A DNA stretch of 64,000 nt from NCBI GenBank assembly GCA_004194705.1, contig SADC01000138.1, positions 180,242 through 244,241 of the forward strand. The letters are read 5' to 3'. The notes below the pieces were generated by a model, which searched no databases, was not told the DNA's origin, and was given only the letters and a program-made list of their open reading frames with translations. The translations under genes and the position numbers were made by a program. The DNA comes from Ditylenchus dipsaci (Eukaryota > Nematoda > Chromadorea > Rhabditida > Anguinidae). Below, one piece after another: positions 57,601-64,000 of this stretch (the stretch's first letter is position 1; each line of letters begins with the position of its first letter).

Positions 57601-58800
57601 ATCGAGGGTCTAACTCCTTATATTTTGGTCAAATCCAACCAAATAGGGCCAAAGGGCCACTATATTGAGGGGGCCACTGTATCGGGGGGCCACTATATAG
57701 AGAGTGGACTGCATAGGACTAATTTAGTATTTCGCACCATTTAAAAAAGTAGCCAAATCGCCACCCTGGACAAAAGGATGTCTTACGCACTTTCCCCCTA
57801 GTCTGGGTACAGTCCGCTCTTGATATAAGCACACCCCTCAAGTTCGTTCCCGCCTAGGGTCCGACACTTTTTTTAACCCGATTTTCGATGTCTTTTGCCA
57901 AACCTGATTCTTCAGTCTGATGAGAAAAATCGTACAGATTATGATTCCACCAATCAGTTCTCGGATAGCCATAAGTTTGCCGAAAAAAAAAACCCGCGGC
58001 TCTCGATATAAGCACACCTAATTGTTGAAAAAGGTGTGCTTATATCGAGAGCCGCGGGTCTTTTCGGCAAACTTATGGCTATCCCGAGAACTGATTGGTG
58101 GAATCATAATCTGTACGATTTTTCTCATCAGACTGAAGAATCAGGTTTGGCAAAAGACATCGAAAATCGGGTTAAAAAAAGTGTCGGACCCTAGGCGGGA
58201 ACGAACTTGAAGGGGTGTGCTTATATCAAGAGCGGACTGTATAAATATTTTTTATAGGGAAATATTCATAAAAGAGGGTCTAGGGTCAATAATCCCAATA
58301 TTTTTCAAATTGCATAAGAAGAATTTATAGGCACTCAAAACCATCCACAGTAACAATAATAATATGAGTGACCAAAAAGAAACTAACCACATTACACCAA
58401 AAGACTTGGAAAGCATGGAGTGGACCGAAGATTTGTTGCGCCAAAAACGTACTAATTGCTCCAAAGATTCTGCACTGCACAGAAAGGTGAGAAAAAATCA
58501 ACCGTTCTATCTAAAAACATGCTTAAGCTGTGCACAATTGAGCTGTGCCTGAATAGACTGTGTGACCTTTGGCATTCTACACAGGTGTCCACTCTATATA
58601 TGAAAAGGGGAGAATGTGAATAAAATATTAAATTTAAGCCAAACTCAGACTTCCGCTCTACAACCAGCATCAAAAGAGGCCAAAAGAATAGTGAACATAA
58701 CGGGTATGTGCGCATAGGCGAACGATTGGACTGGATACTGATGTGTTTGTTTTTGACTATGTTGACAATGCCCGTTCTTTATTTGTTTGTATCTATGTGA
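42640..58800 (+). CDS. Cys-loop ligand-gated ion channel subunit (nicotinic-receptor-like)
   Basis: Pentameric channel subunit at the plasma membrane. Exons: 42640-42741 (signal peptide [20 protein letters not shown]), 45586-45670, 45720-45808, 45857-45925, 46390-46499, 46744-46828, 46881-46913, 47476-47511, 47566-47700, 47757-47897, 53303-53405, 53725-53778, about 58331-58486, 58639-58800 (TGA). Marks: [35 protein letters not shown]; Cys loop [15 protein letters not shown] with exactly 13 residues between cysteines; TM1 [22 protein letters not shown]2 [20 protein letters not shown] with Glu at -1' and Leu at 9', a cation-channel pattern; TM3 start [13 protein letters not shown]4 [20 protein letters not shown]. 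No vicinal cysteines in loop C, so not an alpha-type subunit. Exon 47566-47700 needs a GC donor. The end of TM3 and part of the M3-M4 loop are unresolved. Ligand unknown. Confidence 0.88.
42890..43096. mobile_element. GGTGTGAAG MITE, left part, split by a hAT-like insertion
   Basis: Similar to 7975-8190: ATTCGAAGTGTGAAATAAG, AAAGGACCCAAAAAGG, then GACTTCACACCTCCATTGTAAG. Sequence resumes after the 43097-44597 insertion as ATTGTAAGCGCGCC..GGGCTTCACACC. Confidence 0.6.
43097..44597. mobile_element. hAT-like element with CCCGGTCCCGTTT words, 8-bp TSD
   Basis: Tips TAGGCTTGG and its complement CCAAGCCTA bound 1501 bp, with a perfect 8-bp duplication ATTGTAAG (43089-43096, 44598-44605). Arms are dense in TCCCGGTCCCG / CCCGTTTCCCG words. 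Nested inside are a foldback (GCCTTGGTCCCCCTTGTTG and its complement, 43330-43650) and the CAGTC element 44093-44259. No transposase ORF. Confidence 0.85.
44093..44259. mobile_element. CAGTC-ended MITE (TTTAACGTACCCC word)
   Basis: 167 bp between TA dinucleotides. CAGTCGAGTCTCGATTTAAC tips. Word ATTTAACGTACCCC occurs four times on the left strand and once, inverted, at the right. GGGCCGGTCCC also appears in 3877-3960. Confidence 0.85.
45215..45400. mobile_element. Small foldback in a channel-gene intron
   Basis: CGAGACTTTTTAGGATTAGGC pairs with GAGAATTATCCTAAAAAGTC, and GTATGTTAGGACGGACT with AGTCCGTTCTAACATAC. Followed by a GACCAAGTAAACCCACCTCTC tail. Confidence 0.5.
47001..47435. repeat. 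35-bp direct repeat exactly 400 bp apart, around a GGGACGG-word MITE
   Basis: 47001-47035 and 47401-47435 are identical (CCTAATTGGGATCAAACTTG.., ending CTGTCGTTT). Between them lies sequence rich in CCGGGACGGGA words ending CCATCCCTA (47180-47365), resembling a TAGGGATGG-tipped hAT-like MITE. Too long for a target duplication of known families. Confidence 0.7.
48276..48453. mobile_element. CAGTC-ended MITE (CATTAACATAC word), right end lost
   Basis: TA then CAGTCGAAACTCCCATTAAC. The word CCATTAACATAC(G/T)C is repeated six times. The right tip is missing; instead the sequence runs into a 24-bp copy of channel-gene sequence (see findings). Confidence 0.65.
48705..50389. mobile_element. Tc1-like DNA transposon with 235-bp inverted repeats
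   Basis: 1685 bp, TA-flanked (48703-48704, 50390-50391). Each inverted repeat holds two CGGCCAAAAAAAATGCACCA boxes, one at the tip and one about 200 bp inside, the IR/DR layout of Sleeping Beauty/Minos-type elements. The arms match almost completely, implying a fairly recent insertion. Carries the broken transposase 48943-50078 on the minus strand. In the intron between TM1 and TM2 exons of the channel gene. Confidence 0.93.
48943..50078 (-). pseudogene. Tc1-like DD34E transposase, frameshifted
   Basis: Cut-and-paste transposase. Starts at ATG 50076-50078 with a helix-turn-helix ([39 protein letters not shown]). The frame then shifts to a [10 protein letters not shown] linker and second HTH ([20 protein letters not shown]), and again to the catalytic part. 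Metal ligands are visible as WSDESKF (D1), FQQDNDPKH (D2) and LNPIEHLW (E). Breaks occur near 49940 (after KAGKA), 49640, 49490 and 49100. The C terminus ends ..[12 protein letters not shown]. Nearly full length, about 345 codons, but not expressible as one protein. Confidence 0.88.
50535..50625 (-). ncRNA. tRNA-like sequence (pseudo-tRNA or SINE head)
   Basis: The minus strand has an A-box-like TGGTGCAGTTGGTAAGAGAGC and, about 35 nt later, a B-box GTTCGAATCC followed by GTTAGGAGGC. D-, anticodon- and T-stems do not pair well, so it is not a working tRNA. Placed between the Tc1 element and the Helitron end. Confidence 0.35.
50804..51285 (-). mobile_element. Helitron 3' end with terminal hairpin
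   Basis: On the minus strand, the hairpin GGCGCCCGAAAGGGCGCC (50815-50832) is followed by AGTTCGC and terminal CTAG, then T at 50803: the standard Helitron 3' terminus (hairpin, about 8-11 nt, CTRR, insertion before T). Upstream is the helicase remnant 50956-51285. The 5' part is lost at a CA repeat near 51275. Confidence 0.85.
50956..51285 (-). pseudogene. Helitron Pif1-like helicase, C-terminal fragment
   Basis: Open frame with the last helicase motifs of Helitron RepHel proteins: LPKVTL-like start ([20 protein letters not shown]), [14 protein letters not shown] (motif V region) and [13 protein letters not shown] (motif VI). Rep (HUH) and N-terminal helicase regions are absent. No ATG of its own; truncated at the CA repeat. 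Confidence 0.85.
51685..52122. mobile_element. Near-perfect palindromic MITE (GACTCC word)
   Basis: TAAGGCCTCAAACACAATGA at the left and its complement at the right; arms about 200 bp, nearly identical. Inner hairpin AGACTCCGCCCAAGACTCC / GGAGTCTTGGGCGGAGTCT. GGAGTCT also appears next to each tip. Homologous to 22853-23328; a tip fragment recurs at 63508-63545. Confidence 0.85.
52261..52626. repeat. Tandem duplication of about 180 bp
   Basis: AAAAATAGCTTTCATAAAAA.. through CGAAAAAAGAAGATTTT occurs twice in tandem with only a few differences (one T in a T run; TGAATTT/TGAACTT; ACTC/ACCC). Predicted ORFs over it are repeats of one another. In the large channel-gene intron. Confidence 0.85.
54378..54763. 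mobile_element. hAT-like MITE with AAACGTTTTTTG words
   Basis: Tips GGTACTAGTTCGGTTTACAC inverted at both ends, 386 bp. Flanks GAAAATTC and AAAAATTC agree at 7 of 8. AACGTTTTTTGAA(A/T) words line both arms, and an inner hairpin has AACAATTAACGA. It lies next to GGGCATACCACCC / GTGCCCCTTTAAAG remnants on either side. Confidence 0.75.
55088..57711. mobile_element. Tigger/pogo-like transposon
   Basis: 2.6 kb. Left tip CAGTCAACCCTCGATATAGT after TA; right tip CTATATAGAGAGTGGACTG followed by CA-TA. The word CACTATATCGA(G)GGGGCC is repeated four to five times near each end (55130-55225; 57500-57700). Carries an intron-containing transposase on the minus strand. Lies between channel-gene exons 53725-53778 and 58331-58486. 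Confidence 0.88.
55398..57319 (-). pseudogene. Tigger-like CENP-B/DDE transposase, with introns and frameshifts
   Basis: Starts [20 protein letters not shown] (57319 down), a CENP-B N-terminal HTH; the frame shifts into [17 protein letters not shown]. The second HTH region ([32 protein letters not shown]) runs through about 56694-57120, followed by the catalytic core: [38 protein letters not shown] (56439-56640), [20 protein letters not shown] with a one-base shift near 56345, and [12 protein letters not shown] (to 55985). The acidic tail continues at 55675-55935 and 55398-55695, ending [13 protein letters not shown]. Short introns with good splice sites separate the parts. At least three frame breaks make it a relic. 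The catalytic triad D, D, D is visible. Confidence 0.85.
57810..58239. mobile_element. CAGTC-ended near-perfect palindromic MITE
   Basis: 430 bp, TA on both sides. Tip CAGTCCGCTCTTGATATAAG. Words GATATAAGCACACC at tip and centre; two 200-bp arms almost identical. Adjacent to the last exons of the channel gene. Confidence 0.9.
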
Positions 58801-58831
58801 TTTTATGAGAGTGACTTTAGTGATGCATGGC

Positions 58832-58837
58832 AATAAA
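58832..58837 (+). terminator. Poly(A) signal of the channel gene
   Basis: AATAAA 32 nt downstream of the TGA stop. Confidence 0.55.
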
Positions 58838-59291
58838 ACTTTAGTATTTTATTTCGAGCATACAAATTAGACAAATGAAGTCAACATTAACACAACTCTA
58901 AGTAGTGGCTTGGTTTCGTAATTTTTGAAAATTTTATAGGTCATTTCCTGAAAATTAAATTACAGGAGAAAAGGATAAACCAGCTTTTTGTATTATAAAA
59001 TTTGGAGGGTACTATGCTTAGCTTATCCCGTCGAGTTTTCAATGAAAATTTGACACCAAAATCATACCAAAAAGCAGGGGCTTTTGGACGAAAATTCAAG
59101 TGGTTGTGGCTTGGTTTCATAATTTTCTCAAAATTTCACAAGGTATTTCCTGAAAATTGAAACATTTTTGCTTAATAATCGATTTAAAATGTAAAATTTG
59201 TAAGGAGGGAGATTTGCGAAGGCAAATCTCCGTACCGTCGATTTGTCCTGAGAGGAGTTACCGAAAGCAGAAGTTAAAGGGGGCAAATGGA

Positions 59292-59479
59292 TAATATTTT
59301 TTTCTTACCGCAAAACACTTGAAAATTACCGCAAATCATTTTTTTATTACCGCAATTTGATTTTCCCGCAAAATACTTTTTTCTTACCGCGAAATACTTT
59401 TTTCTTACCGCAAAATACTTTTTTTTTACCGCATAATACTTTTTTCTTACCGCAAAATACTTTTTTCTTATCGCGGAAT
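59292..59479. repeat. TTTTTTCTTACCGCAAAATACT tandem array
   Basis: Some nine imperfect copies of a 21-22-mer in one orientation. Unlike the arrays at 31500, 33655 and 40253, no inverted partner array is seen nearby, so it may be one arm of a truncated foldback element. Confidence 0.75.
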
Positions 59480-59606
59480 AACTCGGATCCCTCAGAATCC
59501 CACCCCGGAATGGCCAGAAGCCGCTGAAAGTTGGTCTTTTCGGGGTCTACTAAAGGGGGGTAAACTTTTCGCGAAATTCGATTGAGCGGATCAGATTTCG
59601 GGTCCG

Positions 59607-60239
59607 ATGGGCTTAATCGCTCAGAATTTCACCCTTGACCATTTGTGTGGTGCGGGTGTGGACCGTCTACAGAGTGGTGTGTATGGTGACCGTCTAGCAG
59701 GTGTGAATGGGACCGAAACCTTGGGTGTGAAGGGGTGTGTTGACCAAAAGGGATTGAAGTGCGAAAGTACCGAAGCTAGCGACCCATCGACTGGAATGAA
59801 AGCCGAAGTAAACCCGAAGCCAGCAGAAGACTCTATAGCCAAGCTGCAGTTCCGTGGTCTTGCCCAAGACGAAGCTCCTCCTGTGATGGTCAAGTCAGCT
59901 CCGCTCCCTGTCCTCTGTGACTCGCCTGCCGATCTCTGTGGCTTAGCAGCACGCTCCCAATCAAACTGCGCAACGGATGCTAGAAAAAAACGAATGGACC
60001 GCTCTCTTCGACTGGACTGGACTCAAATGGGAAGGACCGCCGCAATTGAGCTGAAGAAGAAGTCTCCAGAATACCGACAAACAGAATCTAATTGTAATGT
60101 TTTGCGTAGATCTCGTGTCGTGTTTGTATCTGGTTGTGGGTTGAATAAATATTGTGGTGGATCCATGACTCTCCCTAGTCCGGTGCTAGTAAAGACGGCC
60201 TCATCGAGATTGTTTTTTACTAATTTCGTCGTAGGGTAA
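59607..60239 (+). CDS. Unidentified intronless 210-codon ORF
   Basis: Begins ATG 59607 and ends TAA 60237-60239, uninterrupted and clearly GC-richer than its AT-rich surroundings. The protein is Cys- and Ser-rich with no clear domain: LDHLCGAGVDRLQSGVYGD, ETLGVKGCVDQKGLKC, a basic middle (ATDARKKRMDRSLRL), and RVVFVSGCGLNKYCGGS near the C terminus. No signal peptide or TM helix is convincing. It could be a retrocopy, an ORF of a poorly known retroelement, or open by chance because of its base composition. The piggyBac remnant downstream lies on the opposite strand. Confidence 0.4.
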   Translation: MGLIAQNFTLDHLCGAGVDRLQSGVYGDRLAGVNGTETLGVKGCVDQKGLKCESTEASDPSTGMKAEVNPKPAEDSIAKLQFRGLAQDEAPPVMVKSAPLPVLCDSPADLCGLAARSQSNCATDARKKRMDRSLRLDWTQMGRTAAIELKKKSPEYRQTESNCNVLRRSRVVFVSGCGLNKYCGGSMTLPSPVLVKTASSRLFFTNFVVG

Positions 60240-60689
60240 ATAGAAATGAGAAGCAAAACATACAATGCAGCTTCTAATGCAACTTCTAGATGAAACTTTT
60301 GCCAGCAAATCGAATGCGCTACATTTAAAAATTATAAATAAGGCTTACATCATCGAATATATGACTGTTATTTCGATCATCGCTCTACGATTAACCCGTT
60401 TTCTGCCTACGTGTATCGAAAAGTACATGAAATTTCGACTTTAATTTTGTGGTGTGCAAAGATCATATATAGGGTAAAATCATCAGTTCTATTATAAAAG
60501 TGTTGTCAAAAACAGTATCTGATCAGTGAAAACATGAGATTTTCGACATTTTTTTATTTTTCGAATTACATAAAGTAGAGCTCAAATTTATTGTTTGACA
60601 TGAAACTCTTTGAAGCAGTCGGGATGCAAACCAAAATCACATTTTTTCGCATTTCTTATTAGTTCTTCCTTTGCAAACTACGCAAAGAA

Positions 60690-61110
60690 GCTTAGACTCC
60701 GAAGTTGCAATCCAGTGATCATGTCTGTCGTATCTCACACTGTCGGTCACACGTCTGGAAGTATTTGTCTATATTGGGAGGATCTCCGTCCAGAGCCTGT
60801 TGGTGGATTTGCGTACATACGCAAGTAGGATGTGGCCACATAGCGTCGAAAGTCAAGGTAAGGAGCATTTTGATGTTGTATTCGCCACAATTGCCAGGCG
60901 TTATGGACAGCAGTGTCTACTCCAAAACAAAACCATGACCACCACCACTTCTTGGATCCTATGGTACGCGGTAATGTTGATATTTTGATCCATCCTATCG
61001 ACGCCTTTCCATGTACTGGTTGTAGGCATGCACTGTGTTTGGCTGATCAGTCGTGTTTTTGGCCTTGTGTTTTTTGACCAACTTTTCGGGACAGTTCCCC
61101 GACAAATTAC
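60690..61110 (-). pseudogene. piggyBac-type transposase, C-terminal remnant
   Basis: Reading the minus strand from about 61110: CPEKLVKKHKAKNTTDQPNT, VHAYNQYM, then after a frame change KGVDRMDQNI (the GGVDRxDQ motif holding the last catalytic Asp), a second change, and KKWWWSWFCFGVDTAVHNAW followed by APYLDFRRYVATSYL. These are the order and motifs of the DDE_Tnp_1_7/PGBD family. At least two frame breaks; the N-terminal half and the TTAA ends are not found. Confidence 0.82.
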
Positions 61111-61904
61111 ACTCGATTTGTAGCCAATGAGATGAGCTACAAAATCAAAAAGCGGTTCGAATGATTTGGAATTATATTTGGTTAAACATTATACACAAAA
61201 AGTAGGTGAAAATGCAATTTTGGTTAACGAAGAGCGAACAAATAAATTTTCTAAAAATTGTCAAATCTCGAGATTTTCATTATCCTATCCCATTTTCGAC
61301 CGCATTTTCATAACAAAACTAACTATGTTACCCTAAAAATGACCATTTCAATTCAAAGAAAAAATTTAAATTTTTTGAAAATTAATTTCGGCAGAAATGG
61401 GTTAAACAAACAAAGAATAATCAAATGGTTAGATTCTTTACGAAAGATCTACTCTTTACGAATTTATACGTAAAACAAAGAACTCTTATGTTTTGCCCGG
61501 ACAAGTGTCAGTACAAAAATTAGAGGAAGCCAAGTCGGAAAAAACCGCATTAAATGTCTGGAAACCTGTACACCGTTAAGAAACAATAAAAAAAACAGCT
61601 AAGTTAAAAAATTATGAAATAGCCACAAAATTATAGGAATAACAAAAACAAGTGTTCGAAAATGTCCGGTCTGATAGCCAATGGACGGTCGATGTGCAGT
61701 ACGATGTGTTCTCGCATAGCATCGGCCACTGTCCGGACAAAATGTTCGATGGGCGGTCTGATAGTTTGTTTCATACTTTTACTTTATTTGTGCCACATTC
61801 TGCGAGCATGTTTCGGCAAACGATACCTCGTAAGAAACTAGAATCTTAGGGCTACATAATGTTATTCAAATATATTCCTCCTTGACTAAAAGAAAGAAAA
61901 TTTG

Positions 61905-62289
61905 GGTGCATAGACGTTTCTCGAAATATGAAACTTTTTTTCATTTTCGAGAAACGTTTCTCGAATTTGAAACTCAAAAGAGTAAAATATCTCTAGGGGT
62001 ATATATGTATACTGTAAAGATACTTATTTAGACATACCAAGGGTATTTGCCGCTTCGCGGCCAAAGACCAGCACACTCCACATTGCAAGGATAAGCGTAC
62101 ATACATGTGTTAACCCCTAACCCCCGCAATGTGGAATATGCTGGACTTTGGCCATCACATTCAGCCAAATACCCTTGATATGTCTAAATAGGTATACACC
62201 TAGAGATATTTTACTCTTTTGAGTTTCAAATTCGAGAAACGTTTCTCGAAAATGAAAAAAGTTTCATTTTCGAGAAACGTCTATACCCC
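61905..62289. mobile_element. hAT-like MITE with CTCGAA word, 8-bp TSD
   Basis: 385 bp, perfect 8-bp duplication AAAATTTG (61897-61904, 62290-62297). Same tips (GGTGCATAGACG / CGTCTATACCCC) and same core as 906-1291, but the arm word is TTTCTCGAA / TTCGAGAAA at every position where the other element has TTTGGCGAA / TTCGC(C/G)AAA. Confidence 0.88.
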
Positions 62290-62432
62290 AAAATTTGTTA
62301 CGAAGGCAACCGGACAAATAGATTTTCATCTAAAGTAGCGGAAAAAAGTCTGCAAACAAGAATGTTTTCTGGAGTCTTTTGCGTTATAACTTTTGGCAAA
62401 TAATTTTTTTCGCATACCTATCAAAGCAAAAC

Positions 62433-62590
62433 TACCGTAAATCCTCTAATAGAGCCCCCTCTTCTAATAGAGCCCCCCCCTCGATTTTGACTAGAGTTTC
62501 AGAGATAGCACCATTTTTGATTGACAATTTCAAGATTTTTCAGGGATTGAAAAATAAAGCCCCCGGGGCTCTATTAGAGGATTTACGGTA
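62433..62590. mobile_element. TACCGTA-type MITE (CTAATAGAGCCCC word)
   Basis: TACCGTAAATCCTCTAATAG at the left and CTATTAGAGGATTTACGGTA at the right. CTAATAGAGCCCCC is repeated in tandem on the left. Core TTTTGACTAGAG..ATTGACAATTTCAAG matches 36394-36554. Confidence 0.88.
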
Positions 62591-62670
62591 CCTTACGGAA
62601 TCTCACCTCTATTTTAAGTACAAAAACGTTTGAGTCTATGAAATATTTGTCACTAAACAGCTTTTTAAAA

Positions 62671-62903
62671 GGGCATACCAGCGCGTTACACTGCAATTGA
62701 GGCGAGGACCAGCAATCCCGTTTTCTCTCGACTGTTTTCTATAAGCGTTCTACCTGATCCGACGAAAGTTTTCTGCCTACTTTTCAAAAGTAGGCTAAGG
62801 TCATAAATATCAGATTTGAGTTGAAACGAGTGAAAACAAGGACGATTTTTGAAAAAGCTGCTGGTCCCCGCCTTAATTTGTAGTGTAACGCGCTGGTATG
62901 CCC
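62671..62903. mobile_element. GGGCATACCAGCGCGTTACA-ended MITE
   Basis: Inverted tips GGGCATACCAGCGCGTTACA; TTAAAA on both sides, so a TTAA-type duplication is possible. Arms also share GGACCAGCA / TGCTGGTCC and a GCCTACTTTTCAAAAGTAGGC hairpin. Confidence 0.75.
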
Positions 62904-63784
62904 TTAAAAGCGAAAAAAGTAAGTGTGCGAACAAAAGATTTACAAAAGAAGTACCAGGTGGACCTCCTATCCAACCTGAGGTTTACTGTCTCACAAAAAA
63001 CTAGTTTATGGTTGTTATTAAAGAAAAAAATAATTCCTGTTAGCACCTGGATTCGAACCTGTAACTTTAAAAAATTTGCGCAAATGAGTTTGCGCAAATG
63101 AGTTTTGCGCAAATGAGTAGTATTCCAGAAAAGATGCTTGTTCGCAGACTTTTTATTCCGCTACTGTACTTTAATCGCGCGACGGAAAAGTAAAAAACTC
63201 TATTTGTCGCCACTATTTTGCGTGCGACAAAATATTTTTTTCATATTCTGTCGCGCAACGATCTAGATTAAAAATCTATTTTGTCTTGCCGTTACGAAGG
63301 TTCTAACTCAAAGTACGTCAATGAGCAAGGAGTTAACTAACCTCTGGGGCTGAAAAGTGTCCAGAAATCGATTGAAATAACCCCTCCCTCACATAGCATG
63401 GTCTATGAGGCCGGCTATGCCAAAGAAAAATCTGAAGGGGCACAATTCAAAGTGGCAGGATTGCTCCTTCTCACCTGGTTTCACGTTTTATGTATTTTTA
63501 AGGCGTATTCACAATGAGGAGTCTGTTTTAGCACCCGCAACAAAACCCTCACTTGAGGTCTTCACTAGGTTGGCCTCGGGACTTTAAAGCTGCCAGATTC
63601 CAGCGCTCTTTTGAAGTCACTTTCTTACGTATTTCCCTATGAATTTACCAATGTACAAGTGTAAAGAACGATAAAATTAACCTGCTTCGTTCGTCAGGAC
63701 AGTCGACTATCGAACGGCGATTCTCTGGATCATGAAACCGTAGAGAACGTGTAGAAAATTGATTAACATACTTAGTCCTATTAC

Positions 63785-63903
63785 CTTGAAGAGACGGAAG
63801 ACAGTATTTGGCTGAAGAGGGCTTGGTCCATCTGGAAGTAGGCGTAGAACTCCTCGACATTCATTTTCAGCTCAGGTAGAAGGTGAATAATAAATTCGGA
63901 CAT
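63785..63903 (-). CDS. Possible first coding exon, HARBI1-like?
   Basis: ATG at 63901-63903 opens 39 codons (MSEFIIHLLPELKMNVEEF, then YAYFQMDQALFSQILSSVS) up to a donor GTAATA at 63784. The pattern 'EFYAYFQMDQALFSQIL' resembles the N terminus of Harbinger/HARBI1-type nucleases (F..YFRM....F..LL), but nothing further downstream confirms it. An in-frame continuation at 63672-63760 (RFHDPENRRSIVDC) ends in a GTTAAT donor. Low confidence. Confidence 0.3.
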
Positions 63904-64000
63904 GATCGATAAACTCACCACTTCGCTTCTGATTTTTCCGATTTTTCAAGCAATAATTGCAAGTCGAAGTCGGCTGTAAAGTATCTTTTTATTTAGAGAT

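Overview
The window is AT-rich eukaryotic nuclear DNA from an invertebrate. It carries five host genes built from many small exons (17 to 342 nt) and very short introns (often 44-60 nt), and most of the longer introns are filled with DNA transposons. The divergent cation-type Cys-loop receptor, the receptor guanylate cyclase and the intron sizes suit a nematode-like animal best. That assignment is inference; no rRNA, mitochondrial sequence or spliced-leader gene settles it.

Host genes, left to right: (1) the 3' end of an ACBD3/GCP60-like Golgi GOLD-domain gene (1-3110, +), with a one-base frameshift in its penultimate exon; (2) a complete receptor guanylate cyclase (23697-4209, -), which I resolved into 33 phase-compatible exons totalling 3558 nt (1185 aa); (3) a small unidentified gene (28214-28979, +); (4) a TTLL9-like tubulin glutamylase gene (29443-38376, +), lacking its first exon(s) and one internal segment; (5) a nicotinic-receptor-like Cys-loop channel subunit (42640-58800, +), from signal peptide to TM4. 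These genes do not form an operon. A first exon of another minus-strand gene may lie at 63785-63903.

Mobile DNA is the dominant feature. Recognisable autonomous-type relics are a Tc1-like DD34E element (48705-50389), a Helitron 3' end with helicase remnant (50804-51285), a Tigger/pogo element with an intron-containing CENP-B/DDE transposase (55088-57711) and a piggyBac transposase remnant (about 60690-61110). Around them are dozens of non-autonomous foldback/MITE insertions: CAGTC-ended pogo-like elements, TACCGTA-ended elements, hAT-like elements with 8-bp target duplications, and very long palindromes.

The most unusual signal is a repeated design. Each element family has short conserved tips followed by a short 'word' repeated several times within both arms. 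Pairs of elements with clearly homologous cores carry different words, and every copy of the word in an element has changed together. Five such pairs occur in this one window. A second candidate is a 1.7-kb element (25508-27222) with the same tip sequence as a pair of 386/385-bp MITEs but carrying a spliced gene that does not look like any DDE transposase. It is inserted inside a different, CAGTC-ended foldback element.
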